Below are positions 34,478 through 45,082 of a stretch of DNA of 64,000 nt, piece by piece; position 1 is the first letter of the stretch; the number at the start of each line of letters is the position of its first letter. Where the stretch lies: positions 12,815,107-12,879,106 of the forward strand of contig OY754968.1 of NCBI GenBank assembly GCA_963576475.1, given 5' to 3'. The position numbers were made by a program, and so were the translations under genes. The notes under the pieces were generated by a model that saw only the letters and a list, made by a program, of their open reading frames with translations, was not told the origin of the DNA and made no database searches. This DNA is from Molanna angustata (lineage: Eukaryota > Arthropoda > Insecta > Trichoptera > Molannidae).

Positions 34478-34849
34478 AACAGCAACAAAAACTATTGAAT
34501 AAAATTCACCATAACTAGCTGCACCACATTTCCCGCCGGACGTTAATCACGAACGAACACGGCTTGCTCCCGTCTACACCCGATTTGACACTAAACAAAT
34601 AATAATCCTTGGATAAAACTATCCGCTTGGTAAAGCTCGACAAGTGAGAAAATGCGGGTGACAGTTTTATGCAGAAAGTTTTGCAAATGTACGGTTGCAA
34701 AGGTCAAGGCGAGAGCGACACACAATATGCTACACATCGTCGAACGTCAACCGATTCAAATCAGAGTATATCCCTGTACAGAAATTGGTTTGTGAACAGG
34801 TGACTTCTTGCGCATTCTTTCGCTTGGTGAGCTCTACAGCCAACCCACA

Positions 34850-34891
34850 CTTCGCTTATAACAGTTATGTATACAACTGTTATAAGCGAAG
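34850..34891. repeat. Perfect 17-bp hairpin
   Basis: CTTCGCTTATAACAGTT (34850-34866) is matched by its exact complement (34875-34891) across the loop ATGTATAC. No transposon family or gene border was recognised around it. Confidence 0.85.
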
Positions 34892-35182
34892 TTATTACCG
34901 CTAGTTAGACTACTTAATCAAAAACTGACCCCACCTATTGCAGATTATTATGAGTTAGTAGGTATGTGCTGTGCGACTAAATAATTATTAATTCAATGAA
35001 AGTATCACATTAACAATTCATTGACTTGTTTGTATTTTTTATAGTACATTTACATTGGCGGGCTTATTATTACCTTTTGACATTTATTTATTTATTTTAT
35101 TTGAATCTTTTTGTACTAATTATACTTTTCTACATAACATTTCTTCCAATTTACATTTATTTGTTAGAAATGATTTTAAATC

Positions 35183-35275
35183 AATTTCTCCCGTGCTGGT
35201 AATCAAAACTAGGACTTTCTCCTTGACAGAATCCCCCGATGCGACGTCTGCTATTACTCTGGTAGCCTTTTGTCC
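35183..35275 (-). mobile_element. Possible degraded tRNA-like SINE head
   Basis: TTTCTCCCGTGCTGGTAATC and AAAACTAGGAC resemble the complement of the SINE head (CTCTGCTGGGAATCGAACCCAGGAC). Weak match. Confidence 0.35.
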
Positions 35276-35339
35276 TGACTTAAGAGGAACTCTACAATAA
35301 ATTCCGATCAATTCCCTGATGATGTTTCTTAATTAAACA

Positions 35340-35470
35340 CCATTGGAACAAGTTCCGTCAAGCGATGGAATCAAAAACGTCATGATAACCAATATCATGG
35401 ATATGGGTTGTCATAATGGTTTGATTCCACTGTTTCGCCGGTCTTGCCCCCCGACACCAACACAAACGTT
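35340..35470. mobile_element. Foldback MITE, copy 2
   Basis: Central palindrome around ATGATAACCAATATCATGGA with arms carrying GGAATCAAA and its complement, and the right end CGCCGGTCTTGCCCCCC followed by AACACAAACGTT, as in the 2350-2566 copy. More diverged and slightly truncated at the left. Confidence 0.6.
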
Positions 35471-35544
35471 GAGTGGCAGTGAGTCGGAGTTCATGTCAAT
35501 TCATAATGTACCTACAATCTTTCTCAAATTTAATTTTCATCATC

Positions 35545-35705
35545 GTCCTTATGTCAGTTCCCTTTCGTCCATTAATGGACATAGGCCTCCCTTTGAGACC
35601 TCCACAGTTCTCTGTCCTAGGCAGACCGCATTCAACTGTCTCCAGCCACCCGTATTTACTATGTCATCACCACCTTGCCTGAGGTCTGCCAACTACCAAC
35701 ACTTC
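35545..35705 (-). pseudogene. LINE C-terminal fragment
   Basis: The minus strand reads DDIVNTGGWRQLNAVCLGQR and TVEVSKGGLCPLMD, corresponding to the WxDDI...GxxWxxxAxDRxxWRxxxEA region and short 3' region of an insect LINE. Only about 50 codons remain. Confidence 0.6.
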
Positions 35706-35709
35706 TTCT

Positions 35710-36315
35710 GCCTGTTTTAGTCAGAATTTCAGCACTTTTTTCGTCCAATTCACAAGAAAAATCGTAAAATCGTGTTGAAAATCGACAACTGAAATCAAAT
35801 AATGTACCGAAATGTAATAGAAAATGGATCAGCTTTAAAGCAATCTTCAATTGATGTTACTCTGTCGCCGTTTTCTGATTCGTCTAAAATTAAATCCGTC
35901 TGAATTTTAGTACATGAGAAATGTAAAAAAGTTGCTTGCATTTATTCGGGACTCATTGCGTCATAGCGCGTATAAAATCCTTTTATCCACGGTCGCACAT
36001 TGGTTACAGACGTTTTCGTACTCTGAAACGAATCAGAATAGGACATATTGTGTGAAACGTGTGATGGTATAAATAAATGAAATTGATTTAGCTACATATT
36101 ACAAAGAAACTCAGATAAGATCTAAAAACTTGCTACATGACACTATTGCGCAATCACAATTATTCTTCACGATTACATAGTAGTGACGAGTCTTCTTCTT
36201 CTTCTTCATCGTGTATAAGGTAATTTGACCCGCTTGTGAGGCTGGGCTATCCTGGTAGAAGGAATAGTAAGGGTAATCTTCTGTAATCTTTTGACAATTC
36301 TGCTGTCGTCCATGT
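35710..36315. other. Noncoding stretch
   Basis: No gene recognised. A CTT-rich patch at 36190-36212 is a simple repeat. Confidence 0.35.
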
Positions 36316-36319
36316 GCTC

Positions 36320-36571
36320 GGCGCGGTCGTAGTGAAGAGTAAAGTGAGAATATATTTAATCATTCATAATAGTGTAGTGTTGGCTTGGAGACCGAGAACG
36401 ACAGTCAGAGGTGTTGGAAGACCGCCAATGAGATGGAGAGATGACATCAGCCGTTATGCTGGTGCTAATTGGTTGCTCAGAGCACAGGATAGAGTGGCGT
36501 GGAAGGAGATGGAGGAGGCTTTCGTCCAGGAGTGGACGGGATTGGGCTGAGAAGAAGAAGAAGAAGAAGAA
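36320..36571 (+). pseudogene. RTE-like LINE 3' end with (GAA)n tail
   Basis: Encodes VLAWRPRTTVRGVGRPPMRW, then RDDISRYAGANWLLRAQDRV and AWKEMEEAFVQEWTGLG and a stop, followed by GAAGAAGAAG to 36571. This is the typical RTE-type C-terminus. The frame is open over about 78 codons, so the copy is fairly young, but it is strongly 5'-truncated. Confidence 0.85.
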
Positions 36572-36711
36572 TAGTGTAAGATCCCGCGATTCTAGCTTAT
36601 GTACATCATTTTGTATAAATGAGCCCATACAAAATTTATACAAAATGGTAAGTACTTAAGTAATAGTATATAGGCTGATATTTTATCAGAACAAAGGATA
36701 CCACAGCTAGT

Positions 36712-37083
36712 GTGAACCCTAAGTAGTGGTGGGTTTCAGAGATAACAGCCTTCAAAGTGTTCAAAATATTTTTTCAACAGCGTGTAGAAAGCGTGATTTT
36801 TTTATAATTACCACCGAAGACTATTAGAAATCACGCCTTTCATTGACAGACACATTGATTAGTGGAAACCCCCTGACAGACACATATTTATAAAGAGATA
36901 ACAATTAAATACACTTTAAAGGTACATATCTCTCGGGAGATTTCCAAATTGTCTTTTAATGGAATGAGTGATTTCCAACAGTCTTCCGTAGTAAATATAA
37001 AAAAATCACGCTTTCTACACACTGTTGAAAAAATATTTTGAACTCTGCTGTTATCTCTGAAAGCCACCACTATTTAGGATTCA
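36712..37083. mobile_element. Long TIR foldback element, 372 bp
   Basis: Left arm TGAACCCTAAGTAGTGGTGG, TTTCAGAGATAACAG, TCAAAATATTTTTTCAACAG and TGTAGAAAGCGTGATTTTTT; the right arm is the complement in reverse order, ending CTATTTAGGATTCA. Arms of about 130 bp flank a unique centre (about 36850-36950) that carries a short direct duplication of TGACAGACACAT. No coding capacity; superfamily not determined. Confidence 0.8.
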
Positions 37084-37529
37084 TATTAAATGATCGCTGT
37101 TACTTGCAGAATATACTTTTACAGAAAAAATCAGCTTCTATGCTATGACATAAATTTGGCTATCGCTGGCTCTTGGTTTGTAAGTGGTTTTAAGACGCAT
37201 AAATTCGTGCTTATATAATATGTTAATAGTGAAGACTCACTGGCCTGCCATATCAACTGGATATTGTATCTATTATTTAAGTACATATGTAAAATATGAA
37301 TATTTTGTTTTGAGCGATACGTTAACCTGTATTCAGCGCTTCTACATTTTCATAGTCCTAATTTATAAAAGAAATTATAATGAATAAACTATATAAAGTT
37401 TATTTATTAATACTTTTGCTTGTTGTCGTCAATTTTTGAATATTAGCCTCTCCATCCTTCTTCACGTCATAGTCATGAGCCATCTGCATAGTTTATTTAT
37501 TTATTTAAATGTTACTATTTATTAAATCT

Positions 37530-37636
37530 AACTATTTAACTATTTATTTAAATAGTTACATTAGCTAATGTAACTATTTATTTAAATAGTTACATTAGCT
37601 AATGTAACTATTTATTTAAATAGTTACATTAGCTAA
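37530..37636. repeat. 34-bp tandem repeat of a palindrome, about 3 units
   Basis: Unit AATGTAACTATTTATTTAAA then TAGTTACATTAGCT. Each unit is itself nearly self-complementary (ATGTAACTATTT against AAATAGTTACAT). Confidence 0.85.
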
Positions 37637-37711
37637 AAAGTAGTGTAGACAATTATGTGATCAAAAAATGATTTACTCCGACTATTCTTCTTTTCAACAC
37701 AATATTTATCT

Positions 37712-37985
37712 TCTTCTTCTTCCGATGGCTCTACAGCCCATATCGAGCCTTGGCCTCCATCAATCGTCGCCTCCAACTCCTCCTGTCTACCGCTGCTGTC
37801 CTCCAGTCTGCCACTTGCAGTAATTGTTCCGCATCCCTTTTCACTTCATCCTCCCATCGCAGCCTGGGTCTGCCGACCTTTCTTCTTCCACCCGGATGTC
37901 CCTCAAGGATCCTCTTGGGTGCCCGTGATGACGGCATTCTCTGTACATGCCCAGCCCATCTCAGCCTGCTCAGTCTAGCATGTAC
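37712..37985 (-). pseudogene. LINE 3' end
   Basis: The minus strand reads AGHVQRMPSSRAPKRILEGH, GRRKVGRPRLRWEDEVKRD and SWRRRLMEAKARYGL, ending in a (GAA)n tail (37707-37722 on plus shows CTT repeats). This is a LINE polyprotein C-terminus. The frame stays open over 68 codons. Confidence 0.85.
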
Positions 37986-37989
37986 AGAG

Positions 37990-38815
37990 AGCCTAGGAGT
38001 CTTATAGATGCTGTAAAATATTTATCTATACGAAGAAAATCGTCCTGAGAGATCTATTTAAAATTATTTCTCGTATCAATTTATTAAGTACCTTTGTATG
38101 TACATCAATTTTCGTTTTTCTGGGCTGGAAACACTGAACATCTGTATGTTTCTGATTATGATTTGGACGTTGGTGCAAACACCCACTTTTTCATACATAT
38201 ATCAACTTCTTATTATTCTGTCGATCAACAAATATAATATGCCTAAATGGCCATCCGCTCGCAGAAGGCCATAAACTCCTTTCCGATTGATGTGGATTTG
38301 TGCTGTACAATTTAAATGAAATATTAAAGATAAAAATCACATAACGATTTGAGAAACATTTATATTGTTTGTATAAGTAGATATGTGATGGACGATACAC
38401 TCACTGGTCCGTGAATCCTTTGGGTGGCATGGGATAGATTAAATCTGGCAGTTATAATGAATGCTAAATAGTTATTGGCTTAATTAATAGCGGGACCGAC
38501 TATTTGTCACCGCAACACAACCACAAACATACACATGTGCATGCCGTCAAAACAAATTAGGGAAGAATGGACTCAAATATGACCTGACATTAAAATTTTC
38601 AACTCTCAACAACTTTGTAATAAGTAATTAGTTAGAATTTTTAAGTATGTCGTCTCGAGTTTTGCGCGTTTGGCATATTATATTAATTTGTAGTTTGGTA
38701 TATGGTTTACCAAATTTTGGGTCCTTTATACAGCCTATGACTACAGACTCATTAGCTTGATGAGTCATGCACTTATAATATTTTTAATAATCCTACACAT
38801 TAGATTTTGTTGAAA
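37990..38815. other. Noncoding stretch
   Basis: The stretch 38105-38130 (TTTTCTGGGCTGGAAACACT) is a piece of the SINE-A body. Otherwise nothing supportable. Confidence 0.4.
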
Positions 38816-38821
38816 GATTGA

Positions 38822-39330
38822 TGAACACATGGGAGTGACACAGTTTGGATTCCGTAATGGATTCGGAACAAGAGAAGCTCTTTTATCCATACAAAGGTTT
38901 TCCCAAAAATGTCTCGATCAACAGAAGGATGTCTTTATATTTATGTTTTATCGATTACGAGAAATTTTTTGAGTATGTAAAAAATGAAAAACTCTTAGAA
39001 CTACTACAAATGATTAGGTTTGAAGGAAAAGATATAAAACTTATTGCAAACCTCCATTGGAACCATGACCTCACCACTGAAGATATAAAAATCCTAAAGT
39101 AAGTTAGACGCGCATGTACACTTTCGCTCATGATGTTCTTCATTTAGCTCGGAATTTTCAGGTATGCCCTAGAAGATGTTGACATAGAGATAAAGATAAA
39201 TGAAAAGGCTTTAAATAACGTATGCTATGCTGACGACTCTGCCATTGTAGCTGACACTACCGAACATCTGTAACATCTGGTCAACTCGATCGATGAATCT
39301 GGAAGGGAATATGGTTTTTAGAATTTGAAT
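38822..39330 (+). pseudogene. RTE-like LINE reverse transcriptase fragment
   Basis: Frames read QFGFRNGFGTREALLSIQ, then CFIDYEKFFEYVKNEKLLEL (RT motif A region with F-I-D-Y-E-K), NLHWNH, VRRACTLS and, from about 39222, NVCYADDSAIVADT with the catalytic YADD. At least two frameshifts (about 38935 and 39095-39160) and a stop after TTEHL break it. This is the only RTE-type catalytic core in the window. It ends abruptly near 39330, without its C-terminal domain. Confidence 0.85.
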
Positions 39331-39389
39331 GTTCTCAAAACAAAAAACATGAAAGTAAGCGAAACTATATAAACAGTTTGTCAGTGCAA

Positions 39390-39560
39390 GCTCCAGCTAT
39401 CTCTCAACTTCTTTGCTGACCCTTCGGGTTGGCGGTTTCCGTCTGGGATGTTGTTTTTTTTACCACATGTGAAAGTCAATCAATTCATTCTTTCCACATG
39501 GTCGCACCAGAGTCCTCTTAACATCCAGCCCCATTATACGATGTCCTCTGTTTTGAAGGC
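39390..39560 (-). pseudogene. LINE C-terminal fragment
   Basis: The minus strand reads MLRGLWCDHVERMN, then about 40 bases on DGNRQPEGSAKKLRDSW, the same order as the LINE at 19187-19515 (DHVARM, GNRQP). Convergent to the RT fragment at 38822, so it is a separate insertion. Confidence 0.6.
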
Positions 39561-39564
39561 TTCA

Positions 39565-40580
39565 TACTCTATGTGTTACGAATGTCTTCTTTTATTTTAT
39601 CGGATTATTTCAAAGTATTGCTTTTGTTATAGTTGTGTCTCCTATTGATTCTGTCACAATTGGTCGGACACAGATTTTACATGCATGCATATGTTTATTT
39701 ATCCAAATAGAGTCTCTAGGACATTTTGATAAAAGCAACGCCATATTACAATCATAAAATATAAATAAATGAACTTCAAGAACAACTTGTCCTATCCACA
39801 TACAGAAATAGAATGGAATCAATTATATTAATTTGGGCTTTTGTGGTTAGAGCGAGTCTGAGTCACAGGGGATGTTATAGAAAATTTCTCTCAACTTGTA
39901 AAGTTCCTCTATGGATGAAATTAAACTTCACGAAAAACAAATCATAATAATAATAAGGTTAAACAAGTTTAAAATTTAAATAAATGATAACGATTCAACT
40001 ATGTATATACATTCGTTGTAACAATAATATATTATTTAATACCTGTATATTGTACATATACATACAAATTAAAATGGTACTTAGGTATATGAAAAAAGAA
40101 ACAGAGAGAACAAAGGTAGATGCCAAACATTCCGAACAATCAAGAATGTATTAAACTCTTCTTTGATAGGCTAACTAATTTGATTTTTTATTATGATGTA
40201 GGTACACATATTAATAAACAACCAAAAATAACCAATAAAAGGTAATAAACAACCCCCTCACAAGATATTTCTGGTCTGCGATTTTAGTAAGATATTCAAT
40301 GTGCATTTTCAACCATTCCCAACGATTACAACCAACACATAATATATACGCATTGAGGTGAGTTTGGTGTAGTTTTATCTGAATTTTTATGTCATAGTTA
40401 AAAGGCAAAAAAAAAACTGTAGAATAGAAGTATTACAAATAATAGTATTTTAGTAAGTTCAGATGTTTTCACAAGAGAGTAATTTGTATGTAGGTAGGTA
40501 CAAATTTTTTATTTGTGTAGAAAGTTTTCCATCTTTTTATGTGAATAAATTTATTCACAGACGAAACCGAATTTACCTTT
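39565..40580. other. Noncoding stretch
   Basis: No gene or clear element. Confidence 0.4.
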
Positions 40581-40582
40581 AC

Positions 40583-40889
40583 TTATACCTTGTTCTCCTT
40601 GCCTTTTGAGGCAGGAAAAATCTTTTCTATAATCAATAAATCATTAGTAAAATGTATACTTTCTTCGATCCCAAATCGGGTTTGTTTGAAAGGCGCCAAT
40701 CTGAGATTCAATTTCTTCGCCATCTTATTGATTGAATGAAATGGGTCGGAAATGATTTCTTTCTTCCTACCGCAAAGAATCTTTTCTTGATTTTCATATC
40801 GTGACAAACTGTGACACACCAGAATAAATTTACTACCAAAATATTTTAATGCATACATTCCATCAGACACTTTCTCTATTCAAATTATG
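40583..40889 (-). other. Unrecognised open frame, 95 codons
   Basis: A minus-strand frame with non-repetitive composition (residues such as ALKYFGSKFILVCHSLSRYE, then KKLNLRLAPFKQTRFGIEES and LLIIEKIFPASKGKENK). It is followed by AAG/GTATAAGT, a plausible splice donor near 40588, and preceded by TTTGAATAG, a possible acceptor. No domain was recognised, so no function is given. A caution: the start (GATGGAATGTATGCATTAAA) resembles a unit of the neighbouring minisatellite, so the first codons may be repeat. It could be an exon of an unknown gene, a gene relic or chance. Confidence 0.3.
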
Positions 40890-41010
40890 ATGCATAAATA
40901 CACACAATCACTCCTTTTCTTTATTCAACTTATAATACATACACACACACTATCACTCCTTTTATTTATTCAAATTATAATGTATACATACCATAATATT
41001 ATATATTCTC
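40860..41010. repeat. About 41-bp minisatellite, left block
   Basis: Diverged units with CTCTATTCAAATTATAATGC and ATACATACCAT-type segments. Same family as the block at 41465-41700. Confidence 0.7.
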
Positions 41011-41464
41011 TATAAAAATTGTAATATGCATTATACACAAATAATGCATGTTCAGGGCTTTTTTTATCTTAATGCTATTTCTTTTGATCTTAATCTTTTG
41101 TTGTAGGTATGTATTTGTCATGTTTTACATGCATTTGAATTATTATTTTTGAGACACTCTTTTAAGTGGACATATTTATTATGGACTGCAGTGTTTGATA
41201 GTATCTCTATGCTATATTTCGTTTCTTTTATTTATTTTGTATTATTTATTTTTATTAAAATATTCTTTACATTAAATACTTTATTTTTTTTTTCTTGTTT
41301 GTATTTATCGTGTACATTATGTAATATTGTTTTATTTTGTATCTGTATAAGCCGTAAAGTATTTATTGCAAGTAGCTAGGTCGATATCGAATAAAAACAT
41401 TTTTTACTTTTACAAATTAAAATATATAAATAATTAGCAATAATTATAATGTAGGTATAAGTAA

Positions 41465-41705
41465 ATAAATACCATCAAATCTATTCTCTATTCAAATACA
41501 TAATTGTAATGCATACTTACCATAATTTATTTTCTCTATTCAAATTATATTGCAAACATACCATCATTTCTATTCTCTATTCAAATTATAATGCAAATAT
41601 ACCATCATATATTTTTTCTTTTCAAATTATAATGCATACATACCATCATATATATTCTCTATTCAAATTATAATGCATACATACCACCATGTCCACCATA
41701 TTAAT
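41465..41705. repeat. About 41-bp minisatellite, right block
   Basis: Roughly six units of ATACCATCATATATATTCTC followed by TATTCAAATTATAATGCATAC. The CATACATACCATCA part equals the antisense tail of the adjacent RTE-like LINE, so the unit may have grown out of a LINE tail. Confidence 0.8.
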
Positions 41706-41764
41706 TCTATTATAATTATTGTGCACACATACTCGTACCTGCCATAATCCCATTTATTTATTCC

Positions 41765-42010
41765 AAGTAGTAGGAGAGAACCGAACTCCATACTCTTTTA
41801 TCTTGACATACAGCTCCTGCGTCATTTAAATATATTTACCGTTTCATATTCGTTCTTCATTAATTTGACTACAGAATTTCATTAAAGTGGTCTTGTTTCT
41901 GTGGTCGACCTTTATCTTCCATTTTATCCTCTTCTTGTTAGTTGTCATATATTACCTTACCACACATTTTTCTAAAAGATTACACGTCCTTAACCTCACA
42001 TATTCTACTT
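41765..42010 (-). mobile_element. RTE-like LINE 3' end, degraded
   Basis: The plus strand shows GAGAGAACCGAACTCCATAC and CTTTTATCTTGACATACA, matching the antisense of the LINE at 16321-16752 (GAGAGAACAGAACGCCACAC, CTATCTTGACATACATTC). Stops and indels throughout. Confidence 0.7.
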
Positions 42011-42059
42011 GCAAATGCAGATGACAACATGTCCATCTTCAGTTATCAAATAAATGATA

Positions 42060-42775
42060 AAGATTTGTGGTAGGTACCTACTTTCTTTCTCAGCACAAGC
42101 ATTGAATTTATTCGGGAAATGGACAAAAGAAAACAGTGAAATGATTTTTAAATTGTAATATATGAAATAAAATAAAAATATCACCTTTACTCAAAAAATA
42201 TCACATAAAAAAATATGTGTGTTAATATTCAAGTATGTAAGTGTGGTTGTATATATCAGGATACTTTCTGAAAAATATCATTCGATTTTTCCTTATATTA
42301 TTTAAAAATATTATTTTGAAGTACTTGACAAAAAAAATATTACAATACAAGAAATACCTAATTAGTTTGCCATTTCTCTCTATCCTGGGCACTATGCTTT
42401 CACATTTTACTATACAAATAAAAATAAATTAATAAATTTCAATTTATTAATTTATTTGTTTATTTGGCATCTGACATTTACAAGAAATTCATTTAATCCG
42501 GTGTTCACAAGGAAAAAATATCAGGTAACTGGCGGAATGGAAGGGTCTAAAGGGACGAGAAGTACCGACTGAAGGGACGGGAAGTACTGAAGGAACGGGA
42601 AGTAATGAAGAGACAAGAAATGTGAACGGGACGGGAGAAACTTAAGAGACGGTATAATAGTTAGAAATTTTAGATTACTTAAAAATCGACCTTTTTTAAG
42701 TATGCATAAGCAGTACGATGTTTGTCGGGTTCCGCTAGTTTATCATAAAATGTGTATATAAATAACTATATATTG
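42060..42775. other. Noncoding stretch
   Basis: AT-rich, with a purine-rich patch (42535-42655, repeated GGGACGGGAAGTA-like steps) that looks like a small degenerate tandem repeat. No gene. Confidence 0.45.
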
Positions 42776-42777
42776 TT

Positions 42778-42985
42778 GGCCTTCGTGGATCGGTTGGTTG
42801 GGTATTTGACTACTAAATCCCGGGTTCGATTCCCGGTAAAGACACAGTTTTTAATTGTGTTTTCTGTCTGGATCTGTGAGACGATTAATATCGTAAGTCT
42901 CCAGAATGTGGCAACTTGTTATTGGGTGCGTGTTAAATTCGTATTTAACACAGCACCTGTTAGTTACCCGAGAAGCAATATAAAA
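42778..42985 (+). mobile_element. SINE-C (first part of a C+B pair)
   Basis: Head TTCGTGGATCGGTTGGTTGG with box B-like CCCGGGTTCGATTCCCGG, body GTCTGGATCTGTGAGACGAT and CCAGAATGTGGCAACTTG, and 3' end TTAGTTACCCGAGAAGCAAT. A clean copy, followed after about 28 bases by a SINE-B in the same direction. Confidence 0.9.
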
Positions 42986-43013
42986 TGTAAATATATTATA
43001 TTATGATCATAGA

Positions 43014-43187
43014 TGGGTGGTGGCAGAACGGTTAATGCACTGGGTTAGTAATCCAGTGGTCGCGAGTTCAAATCCTGCCACAACCGATTTCGTTCACCTA
43101 TAGCACAAGCATTACTGCTTAGTTAAGGGAATGTATGAGGATGTATATGTACTTGTTACAAGGAAATATTCATTCTTTTTTAAAAAA
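43014..43187 (+). mobile_element. SINE-B (second part of a C+B pair)
   Basis: ATGGGTGGTGGCAGAACGGT, GGTCGCGAGTTCAAATCCTG, CACCTATAGCACAAGCAT and TATATGTACTTGTTACAAGG, ending in a short T/A run. Confidence 0.9.
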
Positions 43188-43189
43188 AT

Positions 43190-43846
43190 ATTCTTGCTGA
43201 TGTCCCCTGATTTTTTTCGCAAAAGATAGATGTTTTCGAGAACATTTGGAATTTCGTATTCAAATCAACAGATAGAATCGCAAAAATACATATTATTGGG
43301 TATATTTCATAATATGCTAATAAAATTTGTATATTTGAAAAGTTTTTATTTCCGTAGATTTCAATGGAATACGGAAATGCTTTTGTTTGATTCAATATGA
43401 AGGGAAAATCGGTTATCAAAACATATGGCGCACAACAAAGGGAAGTGTTGAAAAACAGTAGGGAATTTATTGAGTGAAAGTCTTTAGTATTGGTATTATA
43501 CATGCGTGAATGGTTCTCTCTCTCTTTCTGAAGAGAAGACGAAACTGTAATAACAAGCCAGAGGGGAGATGATTTGTCGGGTCGGGTAGGGTTGTGTACC
43601 GAGTACCTTTCTGTGAACTATCTACACATAATATGTATTTATCGTAACGCGGGTTATATTATCATCGATTACACACAGACACTTGTCAACATACATAAAA
43701 ACAGTAGTAAATGTGGATCTTGTACTAAAATTAATTAGTACCTACGTTATCCAATATTTATTTTTAATTTATTATTATAAAAATAAATAATTGAATTTGC
43801 TTCTTTTGATCAGGAAAGACGTCAGGGTCAGCGATTTTAATTTTCC
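43190..43846. other. Noncoding stretch
   Basis: No gene. The 107-codon minus frame at 43180-43503 starts outside and runs into SINE-B end sequence, and has no recognisable domain. Confidence 0.4.
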
Positions 43847-43997
43847 TTCTAGGGTAGGGATGGCGAACCTATGGGACGCGTGCCACCTGTGGCACGATTG
43901 TGAGACGATTTTGAGACACGTGAATGAAGAGAAAAAAATAAGTGATACAAAAAAATAAAAATGTTTTAGAAATACTATAAAAAAATTCAAAAATTAA

Positions 43998-44908
43998 TTA
44001 AATAGCCATGTGTATTATATACAAATGAATTCAAAAAATATTTAAATAGCCGTGTGTATTATATACAAACGAATTCAAAAAATATTTAAATAGCCATGTG
44101 CATTATATACAAACGAATTCAAAAAATATTTAAATAGCCATGTGTATTATATACAAACGAATTCAAAAAATATTTAAATAGACATGTGTATTATATACAA
44201 ACGAATTCAAAAAATATTTGAATAGCCATGTGTTGTATATACAAACAAATTCAAAAAATATTTAAATAGCCATGTGTATTATATACAAACGAATTCAAAA
44301 AATATTTAAATAGCCATGTGTATTATATACAAACGAATTCAAAAAATATTTAAATAGCCATGTGTATTATATACAAACGAATTCAAAAAATATAAAAATA
44401 GCCATGTGTATTATATACAAACGAATTCAAAAAATATTTAAATAGCCATGTGTATTATATACAAACGAATTCAAAAAATATTTAAATAGACATGCGTTGT
44501 ATATACAAACGAATTCAAAAAATATTTAAATAGCCATGTGTATTATATACAAACGAATTCAAAAAATATTTAAATAGCCATGTGTATTATATACAAACGA
44601 ATTCAAAAAATATTTAAATAGCCATGTATATTATATACAAACGAATTCAAAAAATATTTAAATAGCCATGTGTATTATATACAAACGAATTCAAAAAATA
44701 TTTAAATAGCCATGTGTATTATATACAAACGAATTCAAAAAATATTTAAATAGCCATGTGTATTATATACAAACGAATTCAAAAAATATTTAAATAGCCA
44801 TGTGTATTATATACAAACGAATTCAAAAAATATTTAAATAGCCATGTGTATTATATACAAACGAATTCAAAAAATATTTAAATAGCCATGTGTATTATAT
44901 ACAAACGA
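43998..44908. repeat. 44-bp minisatellite, about 21 units, inside the hAT-like element
   Basis: Unit AAATAGCCATGTGTATTATA, then TACAAACGAATTCAAAAAAT and ATTT. Unit starts fall 44 bases apart (for example 44041 and 44085). Variants include CCGTG for CCATG near 44050, GACATG near 44180 and 44487, and GTTGTATATAC near 44232 and 44493. The right edge ends abruptly at ACAAACGA, then CGGAAACAAAGG. Confidence 0.95.
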
Positions 44909-45002
44909 CGGAAACAAAGGATATGACGAAATTCATGTATAAATACATCGCATTGTTTAATATTTCCCACACGGTGCTAGTCCCCCGAGGTAAAAAAAAA
45001 AC

Positions 45003-45082
45003 GTAATAAACACTTCCTTGCACCCTGCGTAAGTAGCGAGTTTACTGCCAAATGGCAATTTCTTCCAACTAACCAGTGTATC
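45003..45082 (-). mobile_element. SINE-A 3' fragment inside the hAT-like element
   Basis: Plus strand: AATAAACACTTCCTTGCACC, CTGCGTAAGTAGCGAGTTTA, GGCAATTTCTTCCAACTAAC and CAGTGTATCCAGG, the complement of the SINE-A tail. The tRNA-like head is absent. Confidence 0.8.

Noticed and set aside
43180..43503. 107-codon minus frame
   Set aside because: No recognisable domain, low-complexity composition and overlap with the end of SINE-B.
43998..44908. CRISPR-like or centromeric satellite array (44 bp)
   Set aside because: No spacers; enclosed within one transposon with its own target duplication, so not a centromeric block.
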